From NCBI GenBank assembly GCA_030015575.1, contig CM057339.1:772412809-772476808 (forward strand): a stretch of 64,000 nucleotides of DNA. The letters are read 5' to 3'. This document shows, one piece after another, positions 35,474 through 46,823 of the stretch (the first letter of the stretch is position 1; each line of letters starts with the position of its first letter). Source of the stretch: Agapanthus africanus (Eukaryota; Streptophyta; Magnoliopsida; Asparagales; Amaryllidaceae). A program made the translations under genes and the position numbers. The notes under the pieces were generated by a model, which worked only from the letters and a program-made list of their open reading frames with translations, was not told the DNA's origin and searched no databases.

Positions 35474-35745
35474 TTGTCCACATCACCACTTCAACTTTGC
35501 ACCACAACTCTTCCCTGTATGACTACAGCTCAGAATGACACAACATTTTCCAGAAAGCCCCAGAACCTTCTGCCAGATCAGCAAGCTTTGGGATCAACAC
35601 TAAACTAGCCTTGTATTCTAGAAACTTCTCCCTAAACCCTAGCTTAAACCCTAAGCTAAGCCTAACTAACTACTTCTAGAAGTCTTTCAACAAACTTTTG
35701 GAGGGAATTTCTATTTCAAATTCAAGGCTTAGGGTTTGGGAAATC

Positions 35746-35753
35746 TATAAATA
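35746..35753 (+). promoter_or_regulatory. Athila LTR TATA box
   Basis: TATAAATA in a TC-rich context about 700 bp into the LTR; the same at 45671-45678 in the 3' LTR. Transcription would start about 30 bp downstream. Confidence 0.75.
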
Positions 35754-36871
35754 GAAGCCTAGACCTAGGGCTAATGATCTTTTAATCTCTCTTTTAGTTG
35801 GCTAATAATCATAGATTTAGATCCCTGCCTCTTTCTTCATCTCCTTCTTCCACAAGTCTAGTGACAAGACTTGTGTGAAACCCTAACCCTAATTCCAATC
35901 AGAAGCCAAGATCCCGAGTACTAAATCAAGCAAGAAGCCCTGCAACCTTTTATGAGCCGAGCCGTTCTTCAACAGAGCAAGTGGTCCAAGCCGATCCGCG
36001 ACTCATGGAGAAAAGCAACGCCAGATCGACAATTTAGTTCTTCCTCTTGTAGTTCTTGAGCGACTGTAATCAAATTGTTGATATAAATAAAAGGTGATAT
36101 TCTTTTATCTTGTTTTCTTTAAATTCTTGCATCATGATATCTTTTCAATTCTTGAATGCTTCTGTGTGATGATGTTTGAGTAATACTCAGCTCGTCAAAG
36201 AGTCGAGACAATCAATAGAATGATGATGTAACATATCTTAAATCGATTCTTGAATCCTACGAATTTTGTAAACCCTAGCAAGTTCAAGAACCGACGACCC
36301 AATTCGTTGCGATGCTTTCTTGATTGATATCGCTCGAAATTGGGGAGTTACGATCGTTTCTTGAAATTGCTAAAGGCTAGAATGTGAATGATATCGACGA
36401 AAGAACAAGGGTTAAATGATGAAACCCTAGTTTCATAAGAAAGCCCTAACTCTCGTCGATCATCATCGATCTAGTATCAATTCTTCGAAGGACAAGAACA
36501 CGATATCTTGAGATTACATCACGTCTATAGATCCGATCGATTCTTACGAGCCTCATTTAGATTCTTGACATTTGGTTGGAAATATCATCGAAACCCTGAT
36601 TCTTGATTGTTTATCATTTTCTTGATTCTTAATTAGAATAGTGAGACTTGAAACATTTGATAAAATCTTGAATCATGTTTTCTTTTCTTTTCAATTAACT
36701 TTTCAATTCAAACAAATCAAACATAAAAACGAATCGCACAATCCCTGTGGACGATCCGCACTCGCTTACGATCTACAACTGACACCGTAATTGATTGCGG
36801 TCAAATATAATTCTTTGATTGTGATTCTATACATTTTCTTAAACCGACACACAAAGAAACGATCAATCAAA

Positions 36872-36889
36872 TGGCGCCGTTGCCGGGGA
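36872..36889 (+). other. Primer-site copy inside the Athila 5' LTR
   Basis: TGGCGCCGTTGCCGGGGA, identical to the true primer site 62 bp downstream, lies inside the LTR. The 3' LTR has it too (46764-46781), so it was part of the LTR when this element inserted. Confidence 0.9.
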
Positions 36890-36933
36890 CTATTTGATTT
36901 CATAAACACAAACAAGAATTCTTAACAATCAAA

Positions 36934-36951
36934 TGGCGCCGTTGCCGGGGA
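36934..36951 (+). other. Athila primer-binding site (tRNA-Asp)
   Basis: TGGCGCCGTTGCCGGGGA, two bases after the LTR end, followed by TCG. Matches the 3' end of plant tRNA-Asp, as known for Athila. Confidence 0.9.
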
Positions 36952-37175
36952 TCGCACGCTAATTCGTTTTATTTTGAAGTTTGAATTGAAAGATTTATTC
37001 CATTACATTTCTTGAGATCGAAATTCGCACAAACCCTAAACAATTTGTTGTGGTTCATTGCAAGGAGATCTGGAGCTTGCTGGGAAATTGGAAAATTATT
37101 TGGAGAAATCCAGAGGACTCAGGAAGTAAACCCTAGCTTTCTAGTGAAATTTTGTGCAGAGAGGACACTACCCAA

Positions 37176-37221
37176 CCGCGGAAGCGCGGTCTAAGCTCCC
37201 ATATGCGGTGGAACCGCGGCC
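37176..37221. repeat. GC-rich double-hairpin module (Athila leader)
   Basis: CCGCGGAAGCGCGG, spacer with TCTAAGC (as in the LTR copy), then GCGGTGGAACCGCGGCC. Diverged relative of the LTR module, 225 nt after the primer site. Confidence 0.78.
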
Positions 37222-37589
37222 TCCTTGAGGAATCTCTGCACCAAAATTCCTCTGGTACTTTCTTACCTTCTCCTCTCTCCTCTTTTTAGCTCCAACTAAC
37301 AAATCTCTGCAGGCTTCTTTGCAAAAATCGCAGCTCGCAAAACGCAAATTAAATTTGTGCGTGTTTTTTGTTTCTTGGTTGTTTGCATTATAATACGGAC
37401 ATTAAGGGGCACGGCCAAATCCAAATTAGGTGGGGAGTTCATTACCCTTCCTAGGCCCCGAAAATCGCAAAACTTGCATCCGCATTGACCCACATTAACT
37501 AAAAAATATCTAAAGATGACTCTAAGGACCGTCGCGCTCACTTAGGACAGAAGAAGGCCGTGGGTAATTCATTGCTTATCCACGTTTTC

Positions 37590-37793
37590 TTGTGGTGTCT
37601 AAGGCAAGTGTGTCTAAGGCTAGTGGTTATTAATTAGGCCCACTGCTTACGTAGTGGAGTACCTTCCCACTTACCTGGAACTTACTTGGCCACAGGGGGA
37701 CAAAGAAGCAGTGGAGGATTCTATCCCGCGACTTGTCTTTTGGCAGTTAGGAGCGGTCTAGAGCCGGACCTAGGTGACCACTAGATTCTAGGG
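37590..37793 (+). other. Candidate structured RNA block in Athila leader
   Basis: Shares ordered words with 61340-61533: TTGTGGTGTCTA, GGCAAGTG, AGGCCC, CACTT, ACTTACYTGGCCACA, ACTTGTC, GTCTAG. Possible stems lie at matching positions, with different bases (CCACT/AGTGG here, CTCACG/CGTGAG there). Confidence 0.55.
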
Positions 37794-38038
37794 TTTTGTG
37801 TGCTGCATTTGTTTTGTTGCATCATTTTTTTCAAAAATCCGTCCTTTTTCAAAGAAAACACCGCATTCATCATTTTCCCCTGATTATAAGCCACGCTGCC
37901 ACTTGTACTAACCCTTTTTAGTACAAGATAGGCTGGACACGGGATTCTAGTGCCCGTTTAGTCCGCGTACCCTCTATCGACTCCGAATTTGATATTTCTC
38001 CATTTACTTCTTCTTTAACCACTACCACACCCACACCG

Positions 38039-39200
38039 ATGGATCCGAATCCATCGAACTTCTTTAACCCTAATCTGCCACCGTCCGTTGGTGCGCAGAA
38101 TCCACCCCGCATCTCTCTCTAGGAGAGGTGCTATCCACTGCGAGGTGCTCTTTCGATCTGCTTATCCACACCACCAGCCAACGGGGATAACTTTAAGATT
38201 AAGCCCCAGTATATCAATCTTTTACCCAAATTCCACGGACTTGAGACTGAGGACGCTTACGTTTTCATCACAAAATTTGAAAACGTATGCGCACTGATGG
38301 GTACGTCACAACTTTCAGTGGATGCTATGCGTCTACGACTTCTTCCATTTACATTGTGCGATATAGCCAAGAAGTGGCTATATAACACTACCGCACACTC
38401 TATCATGAATTAGGAAGAATTCGTCGCGGCATTCCTTAAGAAATTTTACCCAATACAAAAGACAGCTCGAATCCGTAGCGAACTGAATCAATTTGCCCAG
38501 CTCCCTACTGAACCATTCTCTAAATGCTTTGAACGTTTCAAGGATCTATTGGTTCAGTGTCCTCATCACGGCATCCCGAGATGGGAATTGTGCTGAATCA
38601 TTTATGAGGGCATTAACCCAAACACCAAACAGAGCCTTGAAAACATGTGTCAAGGTACTTTTATGACTAAGGATGATGGGGAAGCTTGGAAGTATTTAGA
38701 AGAGTTCGCTGAAAAATCACTACAGTGGGAGAGTGGAACCCAACCATTTAATAGGGGTGGCGTACACCAAATAGATGTGTCCATAGGTGTTCGAGCTGAG
38801 ATGGCAGCAATGCAAAAGAGCTCGACGCTATGGAACACAAATTTGCAGCAGCCTCCAAAACCCAATGTCGCTCCCCAAAACTGTTTGTGGGAGCTGTTCT
38901 GATCCGTCTCATTTAACGGAAGAATGTCCATTAAACTCTGCATTTAAAGGTCACGAGCATTCTAATGCCGCATTTCAAAGACCTCGAAACGATCCATATT
39001 CTTCCACGTACAATTAGGGTTGGAGGAATCACCCGAATTTCGCTTGGAACCAAAACCAATCTCAAAACACTGTTCCAAACACGAATAATTTTCAAAGGGC
39101 TCTTCCTCCACCACAACAGCAACCCCTTCAACTCACTCATCACCCCTATCAGTCACAGAATTTCCAAAATCAGGTCAACACTCCTGCACAGTCTAATCCT
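38039..39200 (+). pseudogene. Athila gag
   Basis: Starts MDPNPSNFFNPNLPPSVGAQ at 38039 and stops at 38120-38122. In the shifted frame the capsid part is readable (FKIKPQYINLLPKFHGLETE, then a run with KFENV, LKKFYP and RFKDLLVQCPHHGIP) with nonsense codons near 38411 (Trp expected) and 38597. The zinc knuckle C-GS-C-SDPS-H-LTEE-C lies at 38886-38927. Multiple frameshifts make the gag inactive. Confidence 0.85.
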
Positions 39201-41936
39201 ATGACCTGTTCTGACGAATTCTCTCAATTCACTCAAACCATGAAATCACTTTTATCAAATTTCATAGAGGTTTCGACTGAGGTTAGATCTTCCGTCAGTG
39301 AGATAAAGAAAAACTCAGCGTCCCAAGCTGAGAGTATCAGATCGATGGAAGCTGAAATCGCACGCCTTAAAGCCGAAATGAGTGCGAGAGAAAAAGGGAA
39401 ACTTCCCTCTCAACCCCTACAAAATCCTGGGCATTCTAATGTAAATGCCATCACAACGTTGAGATCGGGAAGAGTGCTGAACAACCATATTGGGGAAGAA
39501 GTCGATGATATTGGAAATCATATCAACACCCCGGCTGAGACCTTTCCTCACACACACACTTCTCCTTCTGATCCTTCTTCTTCTACCACACCAGCTTCTC
39601 GCGAGCCTATTCTCCATTTCCCACTAGGCTCAACACCTCAACCCAACCCTTATAGTTCTCCACAGACGGTCCCCACACCTCTTTTGGGACCACGTCTACC
39701 CCCTCTTTCTTCTCCTATGATGGACCCGGCGCTTATTGCGAAAGCTCCTTACCCGAATCGGTTAAGGAGTAATAGAACGAGTCCTCATATGGAGAAAATT
39801 ATGGAAATGTTCAAACAGGTTAACATCAATATCCCTCTCCTAAATGCAATTCAACAAGTCCCCGCTTATGCGAAAATTCTTAAGGACTTGTGCACTAGGA
39901 AGAGGAAGACTCAAGTGCCGAAGAAGGTCTTCATGGCTAATAATATCAGCACTGCTTTTATTCCCCAGCTACCAAAGAAACGAAAGGACCCAGGATGTCC
40001 TACAATATCGATTTCTATTGGGGGTAAAAACATAAATCGTGCTCTTTTAGACCTTGGCTCAAGTGTTAACCTACTTCCATATTCTGTATATGAGCAATTA
40101 GGGATTGGAAAGCTGAAACCTGCTCACTGCACTCTCCAAATGGCAGACCGTTCAATCACCAAACCAAGGGGTGAATTAGAGGATGTGTTGATAAAGGTCG
40201 GGGAATTTGTTTTCCCTGTAGACTTCATTGTACTTGACACACAGCCTGTAGCAAACCCCCGGGGCCAAATTCCGGTGATTCTGGGTCGTCCTTTCCTTGC
40301 CACTTCCAACGCTGTTATAAACTGCAGAAACGGTTCAATGAACTTATCATTTGGAAATATGACCATTGAACTAAATATCTACAAAGTTGGAAGTCAGCCA
40401 TCAGAACCCTCTGCTCATATTCTAGATGTGTGCTCTGTCCACGAGATCGCTTCCGATAGTTGTGGCGCTGAGGAACTTTGCTTTACTGATCTCGATGACA
40501 TTACCACATCTCTGTTTGATTTCACACATGATCTTAGTGAGGACACTTTTTCTACACTTGAGTCCTGCACTCCTGACTTTTCTTCACCCGAGTCTGTATC
40601 TTTCACGGGCTCTGAGCTTCTTTGTAAATCCAAAAATCACTTAATGATCCCTCCTTCTATCATTTCTCCGCCAGCTTTAGATCTAAAATTTTTACCTTCT
40701 CACCTTAAATATGCATATCTAGGTGAGAATGAGTCTTTACCGGTTATAATTTCCGCTTCTCTTGCATCAGAGCAAGAGAATGCACTTTTATCGGTATTGA
40801 GATCTAACAAAGAGGTGTTTGGTTGGAGTATGGCGGACATCAAAGGGATTAGTCTCTTGATAGTTGAACATCATATACATGTGATGGATGATGCCAGACC
40901 AACCCGAGAACTACAGAGACGGTTGAATCCCGTCATGAAGGAAGCAGTAATGAAAGAGATCGTCAAATGCTTAGATAATGGTATTATATACCCCATCTCC
41001 GATAGCCAATGGGTAAGTCATATACATGTCGTTCCTAAGAAATCCGGCATTACTGTTATTACCAATGAGGCGAATGAGTTGATTCAGACACGCGCCCAAA
41101 CTGGGTGGCGTGTATGTATTGATTATAGAAAACTCAATGCTGCTACGAGGAAAGACCACTTTCCTCTACCATTCATTGATCAAATGCTGGAACGCTTAGC
41201 GGGACGAGAGTATTATTGTTTTATGGACGGATACTCAGGCTATAATCAGGTTCCCATCGCCAAAAAGGATCAAGATAAAACCACTTTTACTTGTCCTTTT
41301 GGTACCTTTACTTACAGTCGCATGCCCTTTGGGTTATGCAATGCTCCCGCTACCTTTCAGCGGTGTATGATGGGGATATTCTCTGATATGGTAGAGAATT
41401 TTGTGGAGATCTTTATGGACGACTTCTCGATTTTTGGAGATTCTTTTTCTGATTGCCTATCGAATCTGGACGCTGTTCTTACTCGTTGCAAAGAGAAGAA
41501 CTTGACTTTGAACTGGGAAAAATGCCATTTTATGGTCCAAGAAGGAATTGTTCTTGGACATGTTATTTCACAGAAAGGCATTGAGGTTGACAGAGCTAAG
41601 ATAGATGTCATTCAAAACCTCCCTCATCCCAAAAGCGTCAAAGATTTTCGATCTTTCCTTGGCCATGCGGGCTTTTATAGAAGATTCATTAAGGACTTTA
41701 GCAAAATTGCTAGACCTTTAACTCTTCTCCTGGCCAAGGATACAACCTTCCATTTTGACTCGGACTGCGAGACAGCTTTCGACTCACTTAAACACTCACT
41801 CACTTCAGCTCCCGTGCTATCATCACCAAACTGGGACTACCCCTTTGAGCTGATGTGTGATGCATCTGACTTTGCAGTAGGTGCAGTCTTAGGACAGCAT
41901 CGACAAGATGCCACACGTGATCTACTATGCGAGTAA
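39201..41936 (+). CDS. Athila gag C-terminus, protease, RT and start of RNase H (911 codons)
   Basis: One open frame. Residues 1-70 look coiled-coil (many Glu, Lys, Ser). [12 protein letters not shown] near 79-90 marks the gag-pol linker. Protease: [17 protein letters not shown] with Asp at about 284. RT: KNGVP-type entry replaced here by [11 protein letters not shown], then [30 protein letters not shown] (Asp 676), [12 protein letters not shown] and FMDDF (738-742) as the active site. RNase H begins with [14 protein letters not shown]. The last dozen residues are out of frame: a one-base shift near 41905 breaks RNase H. Confidence 0.92.
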   Translation: MTCSDEFSQFTQTMKSLLSNFIEVSTEVRSSVSEIKKNSASQAESIRSMEAEIARLKAEMSAREKGKLPSQPLQNPGHSNVNAITTLRSGRVLNNHIGEEVDDIGNHINTPAETFPHTHTSPSDPSSSTTPASREPILHFPLGSTPQPNPYSSPQTVPTPLLGPRLPPLSSPMMDPALIAKAPYPNRLRSNRTSPHMEKIMEMFKQVNINIPLLNAIQQVPAYAKILKDLCTRKRKTQVPKKVFMANNISTAFIPQLPKKRKDPGCPTISISIGGKNINRALLDLGSSVNLLPYSVYEQLGIGKLKPAHCTLQMADRSITKPRGELEDVLIKVGEFVFPVDFIVLDTQPVANPRGQIPVILGRPFLATSNAVINCRNGSMNLSFGNMTIELNIYKVGSQPSEPSAHILDVCSVHEIASDSCGAEELCFTDLDDITTSLFDFTHDLSEDTFSTLESCTPDFSSPESVSFTGSELLCKSKNHLMIPPSIISPPALDLKFLPSHLKYAYLGENESLPVIISASLASEQENALLSVLRSNKEVFGWSMADIKGISLLIVEHHIHVMDDARPTRELQRRLNPVMKEAVMKEIVKCLDNGIIYPISDSQWVSHIHVVPKKSGITVITNEANELIQTRAQTGWRVCIDYRKLNAATRKDHFPLPFIDQMLERLAGREYYCFMDGYSGYNQVPIAKKDQDKTTFTCPFGTFTYSRMPFGLCNAPATFQRCMMGIFSDMVENFVEIFMDDFSIFGDSFSDCLSNLDAVLTRCKEKNLTLNWEKCHFMVQEGIVLGHVISQKGIEVDRAKIDVIQNLPHPKSVKDFRSFLGHAGFYRRFIKDFSKIARPLTLLLAKDTTFHFDSDCETAFDSLKHSLTSAPVLSSPNWDYPFELMCDASDFAVGAVLGQHRQDATRDLLCE

Positions 41937-43566
41937 GACCCTGAATGATGCGCAAATCAATTATACAACTACTGAAAAAGAGCTTTTAGCAGTTGTATTT
42001 GCATTAGAAAAATTCAGGCCTTACTTAATCGGCTCACCTATAGTTGTATATACTGACCATTCCGCTTTAAAACATTTTCTGGCGAAGAAAGATGTAAAAG
42101 GTCGACTAATACGTTGGATCCTTCTGTTACAAGAATTTGATCTTGTTATCAAAGATAAGAAAGGATGTGAAAACGTAGTAGCTGACCATCTTTCACGCAT
42201 CACTTCTTCCCTTGTGACCCTGCCGATCAATGATTCGTTCCCTGATGAACAACTCTTGAGTGTATCCAATGAACCATGGTTCAGGGATATTGTGAACTAT
42301 CATGCCACGGGACTGATACCTAGCGATTGGTCAAAACAGGACAAATATCGCTTTCTATCCCAAGTAAAACACTTTTACTGGGATGAGCCATATCTGTTTA
42401 AGTATTGTCCTGATCAGATCATTCGCCGGTGTGTCCCGGAAGAAGATTTCAAGAGTGTTCTTTCTTTTTGTCATGATCAGGCCTGCGGGGGTCACTTCGG
42501 TCCTAAGAAGATGGCGGAAAAGGTTTTGCAATGTGGATTTTATTGGCCGACCTTATTCAAGGACGCATTTGAGCATTGCAAAACCTGTACACAATGTCAG
42601 TATACGGGTAGAATCTCCCAGAGGAATGAAATGCCTCAACAACCCATCTTAGTTGTTGAAATCTTCGATGTTTGGGGCATTGATTTTATGGGTCCCTTTC
42701 CCAACTCCTTTGGGAATTTGTACATACTCCTGGCGGTTGATTATGTCTCAAAGTGGGTAGAAGCCATTCCATGTCGCACTAATGACAAGAAAGTTGTCAT
42801 TAAGTTCTTAAAAGAAAATATCTTTTCGCGATTTGGACACCCACGCGCTATTATTAGCGATAATGGGACACATTTCTGCAACAGATCTTTCGAGACTCTG
42901 ATGCGAAAATACGCAATCAACCACCGACTTTCTACACCCTATCATCCCCAAACAAGCGGGCAGGCTGAAATTTCAAATAGACAGATCAAACTTATCCTGG
43001 AGAAGACTGTTGCTAAGAATAGAAAAGACTGGTCGACCAAACTGACGGATGCTCTCTGGGCATTCAGAACTGCATATAAGACCGACCTAGGGATGTCTCC
43101 ATATAGGATAGTGTTTGGGAAAGCATGTCATTTACCCTTCGAGATAGAGCATAAAGCATTGTGGGCTATTAAGGAAATTAATTTTGATCTTAACCTTGCT
43201 TGCAACTTTCGGAAGCTGCAACTAAATGAGCTAAGTGAACTCCGCGATGAAGCTTATGATAACGCTGTAATCATAAAGAATAGGACTAAGGTTTTTCACG
43301 ATAAAAACATTTTGAGGAAAACATTTACACAAGGTCAACAAGTCCTTCTTTATGATTCACGATTACACCTTCACGCGGGTAAGCTTCGATCTCGATGGAA
43401 GGGACCTTTTGTTGTGCGGTCTGTATACCCATACGGGGCAGTAGAGGTAGAAAATGTTAAAAACGGTACATTTTTCAAAGTGAATGGACATAGACTAAAG
43501 CCGTATTTTTCCACTGACCCCACGGAGGATCTCTTGTTCTTACAAGAGCCAGTTTATTTGGATTAA
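41908..43566 (+). CDS. Athila RNase H (rest) and integrase (552 codons)
   Basis: Continues pol in the next frame, overlapping the previous frame by 29 bases. Residues 1-100 complete RNase H ([32 protein letters not shown]). Integrase zinc finger: His 189, His 196, Cys 227, Cys 230. Catalytic core: WGIDFMGPF (Asp 259), IISDNGTHF (Asp 318), [12 protein letters not shown] (Glu 354). The C-terminal part ends near [18 protein letters not shown] without a chromodomain, as expected for Athila. No stop inside, so the integrase domain is intact as read. Confidence 0.92.
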   Translation: MPHVIYYASKTLNDAQINYTTTEKELLAVVFALEKFRPYLIGSPIVVYTDHSALKHFLAKKDVKGRLIRWILLLQEFDLVIKDKKGCENVVADHLSRITSSLVTLPINDSFPDEQLLSVSNEPWFRDIVNYHATGLIPSDWSKQDKYRFLSQVKHFYWDEPYLFKYCPDQIIRRCVPEEDFKSVLSFCHDQACGGHFGPKKMAEKVLQCGFYWPTLFKDAFEHCKTCTQCQYTGRISQRNEMPQQPILVVEIFDVWGIDFMGPFPNSFGNLYILLAVDYVSKWVEAIPCRTNDKKVVIKFLKENIFSRFGHPRAIISDNGTHFCNRSFETLMRKYAINHRLSTPYHPQTSGQAEISNRQIKLILEKTVAKNRKDWSTKLTDALWAFRTAYKTDLGMSPYRIVFGKACHLPFEIEHKALWAIKEINFDLNLACNFRKLQLNELSELRDEAYDNAVIIKNRTKVFHDKNILRKTFTQGQQVLLYDSRLHLHAGKLRSRWKGPFVVRSVYPYGAVEVENVKNGTFFKVNGHRLKPYFSTDPTEDLLFLQEPVYLD

Positions 43567-44949
43567 AATTCCTCCGTCTCACCTTCATATCCTGTATATC
43601 ACTGCATCATTTTTTGAATGAAGGAGAGTAAAAAGAATAAGTTTGGGGGAAGTTTTTCACTTATATATTTTGCCCCCACTAATAATTCCCCCCAGTCTTA
43701 CAGTTTTTGTAGGTATAGCGATTGGCAACAGTGAGGACACTGTTGAAAACAAGTTTGGGGGAGGTTTGTGCTTATTTTTGCATCATTTGCATATCATCTG
43801 CATAAGCACAAAACATTTCTTTTAAAAATCAATAAAAATTTCAAAATTTCAAAATATTTTTTGTATATAAATAAGATAATAAAAGTTTAGATAGTGAACA
43901 ATTACATCCATGAGATTAGAAAAATTTAAGAAAACTAAGAAAATTAGAAGTTTTCTTATACGAACCAGTAATAAGTAGTTATGAGCCGTTGTCCCAAGGG
44001 TTAGTAAGATGAAGGACGTCACTAATCTGAGGATAAAACTAAGTCTGAAAAATAGTTTCTAGTCTGGAAGCCAAACATTTTGAACGTTGCTACCCTGCTA
44101 TTCGCACTTACACACGTCTTGAAGCCTGGGATAGTAGAGGATACCTTGAAATGCTCTTGTTTTAAAGCCAAAAGTATGAAGGAAATTAAAAAAAATGAAG
44201 AAAATATAAAATGGTGAGAAAAATGGACACTGATTTTGTTATCGCCAAGGCAGCAATAAAAAATATAGCGAGGGTGCCTCTTCACCTAGTGCCCTAAGGC
44301 CAACTGGTATGGGAGTCACTGCTAAGCCTTAGGTGGTGCAAGACGAGGAAAATACACCAAATAAGCAAGCACATGAGTAATCGGTCGGTTAGTACCTCAA
44401 GAAGTATTAACGGTCGCATGAAAGTGTGTGAGCAATCTCATCTAAATATTCATTAATTAAAAAGTACTGAAGCTGATGGGCAAGAGTATGATAGCTTGAA
44501 TTGAATTCTCCGGGTGTAGGGATGTCCTTTACACACACGCAGGGTGATATGATCGATGTTTGGAAGAAAGATAGGAATGAAGAATAAGACGATGTTTTAT
44601 TGAGGGAGGACGTGATTTCTGACATCTTTTCATGACCATTAAGATAGGGCTCATGACAACTGAAAAGCTAGCTTAGTTGGAAACCCTAATTTTCAAGGCT
44701 TTTCTTTTATAATTCTTGTCTTCAAATGTAATATTCAAGATCTTTCTTTTATTATTAGATTTTGTGGGTGCAATCCGCTGAAAACCCTCAGGAGACAACA
44801 CTCCTACTAGGGACACCTAGAGGTTTAAAGGCTTGTTGCACGTGCTCAGTGCAATCGTGTTGCCTACGAAAGTGTGCTAGTTAGTTTTTCTCTTTCTTTA
44901 TTTTCTCCTTCTCTTTTTAATAAAAAGTTCGCTCGAGACGATCGAAATT
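43567..44949 (+). other. Athila 3' non-coding region
   Basis: Roughly 1.4 kb between integrase stop and the polypurine tract where env-like genes occur in some Athila elements. No such frame or transmembrane pattern is visible. AAGTTTGGGGGA occurs at about 43639 and 43752, ahead of the true tract at 44950. Confidence 0.8.
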
Positions 44950-44964
44950 AAGTTTGGGGGAATT
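44950..44964 (+). other. Athila polypurine tract
   Basis: AAGTTTGGGGGAATT directly before the 3' LTR start at 44965. Confidence 0.85.
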
Positions 44965-46823
44965 TAATTAGTCGAAAATATTGCAACTTTTAACCGGCAA
45001 TTTCCCTATCATTTGCATTCATAGAGAAGTGTTCGGCATTCATATAGCACATATTAGCAAAACAGTCGTCAAATATCAGATTACATGTGTTAGACCTTAA
45101 AACCGGCATTTCTCGGGAAATTGACTGCATTTCATAGCATGGCATCATTTCTATATATTGCAACTCGTGTTTCGAAGTCCGTGCAGGAAAATCAGAAGCT
45201 TGCTCAAATTTACACTGCTAAAAGATACGCTAAGGAATTGGAATCTGGTAATGATCTAAAGGGTATTCAGGAATTCAACATATCAGAAAATACAGAAGAA
45301 GTCATAAGAAGCCAACACTAAAAATATGCAGCCCCAAGGAGCCCAAATGGCCGCGGAACCGCGGCCTAAGCCGCCTTGTGCCGCGGTTCCGCGGTGGCTT
45401 GTCGACATCACCACTTCAACTTTGCACCACAACTCTTCCCTGTATGACTACAGCTCAGAATGACACAACATTTTCCAGAAAGCCCCAGAACCTTCTGCCA
45501 GATCAGCAAGCTTTGGGATCAACACTAAACTAGCCTTGTATTCTAGAAACTTCTCTCTAAACCCAAGCTTAAACCCTAAGCTAAGCCTAACTAACTACTT
45601 CTAGAAGTCTTTCAACAAACTTTTGGAGGGAATTTCTATTTCAAACTCAAGGCTTAGGATTTGGGAAATCTATAAATAGAAGCCTAGACCTAGGGCTAAT
45701 GATCTTTTAATCTCTCTTTTAGTTGGCTAATAATCATAGATTTATATCCCTACCTCTTTCTTCATCTCCTTCTTCCACAAGTCCAGTGACAAGACTTGTG
45801 TGAAACCCTAACCCTAATTCCAATCAAAAGCCAAGATCCCGAGTACCAAATCAAGCAAGAAGCCCTGCAACCTTTTATGAGCCGAGCCGTTCTTCAACAG
45901 AGCAAGTGGTCCAAGCCGATCCGCGACTCACGGAGAAAAGCGACGCCAGATCGACAATTTAGTTCTTCCTCTTGTAGTTCTTGAGCGACTGTAATCAAAT
46001 TGTTGATATAAATAAAAGGTGATATTCTTTTATCTTGTTTTCTTTAAATTCTTGCATCATGATATCTTTTCAATTCTTGAATGCTTTCTGTGTGATGATG
46101 TTTGAGTAATACTCCGCTCGTCAAAGAGTCGAGACGATCAATAGAATGATGATGTAACATATCTTAAATCGATTCTTGAATCCTACGAGTTTTGTAAACC
46201 CTAGCAAGTTCAAGAACCGACGACCCAATTCGTTGCGATGCTTTCTTGATTGATATCGCTCGAAATTGGGGAGTTACAATTGTTTCTTGAATTTGCTAGA
46301 GGCTAGAATGTGAATGATATCGACGAAAGAACAAGGGTTAAATGATGAAACCCTAGTTTCACAAGAAAGCCCTAACTCTCGTCGATCATCATCGATCTAG
46401 TATCAATTCTTCGAAGGACAAGAACACGATATCTTTAGATTACATCACGTCTATAGATCCGATCGATTCTTACGAGCCTCATTTAGATTCTTGACATTTG
46501 GTTGGAAATATCATCTAAACCCTGATTCTTGATTGTTTATCATTTTCTTGATTCTTGATTAGAATAGTGACACTTGAAACATTTGATAAAATCTTGAATC
46601 ATGTTTTTTTTCTTTTCAATTAACTTTTCAATTCAAACAAATCAAACATAAAAACGAATCGCACAATCCCTGTGGACGATCCGCACTCGCTTACGATCTA
46701 CAACTGACACCGTAATTGATTGCGGTCAAATACAACCGACACACAAAGAAACGATCAATCAAATGGCGCCGTTGCCGGGGACTATTTGATTTGATAAACA
46801 CAAACAAGAATTCTTAACAATCA
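44965..46823 (+). repeat. Athila 3' LTR (1859 bp)
   Basis: Partner of 35040-36931. Its first dinucleotide is TA instead of TG, which would make the end inactive for integrase if it predates insertion. It has a 33-bp deletion near 46733 compared with the 5' LTR. Followed by the TSD GGTCT (46824-46828). Confidence 0.95.

Larger units (their letters stand above)
34422..35501. repeat. Duplicated segment, right copy
   Basis: Partner of 25728-26808. Its Athila part is the start of the full 5' LTR. Several of the differences from the left copy are private to this one, since the Athila 3' LTR agrees with the left copy (for example GCCCAAATGGCCGCGG). Confidence 0.9.
35040..36931 (+). repeat. Athila 5' LTR (1892 bp)
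   Basis: TGATTAG start, ..AACAATCA end. Holds the GC double hairpin (35424-35473), a TATA box (35746), a telomere-like AAACCCTA-rich stretch (35630-35660 and 35875-35890) and an internal primer-site copy (36872-36889). Confidence 0.95.
36952..38038 (+). other. Athila 5' leader (untranslated)
   Basis: About 1.1 kb with no credible gene. Contains a third GC double hairpin (37176-37221) and a candidate structured block (37590-37793). The ATG at 38039 opens gag. Confidence 0.75.
35040..46823 (+). mobile_element. Athila-type Ty3/gypsy retrotransposon, full length, 11.8 kb
   Basis: Complete structure on the plus strand: LTRs 1892 and 1859 bp, tRNA-Asp primer site, long leader, gag, pol in two overlapping frames, 1.4 kb of 3' non-coding sequence and polypurine tract, flanked by GGTCT. 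The Athila assignment follows from the protease word [10 protein letters not shown], the pol wording and the AAGTTTGGGGG tract. I see no env-like frame after integrase. The main length difference between LTRs is a 33-bp gap in the 3' copy near 46733. Confidence 0.93.

Noticed and set aside
35630-35890. Interstitial telomere repeats
   Set aside because: AAACCCTA words in the Athila LTR are few and not in tandem; a telobox role is possible but not a telomere array.
43567-44964. env-like gene of Athila
   Set aside because: No frame longer than about 90 codons on the sense strand and no transmembrane or signal pattern; the antisense frame 44022-44285 is unsupported.
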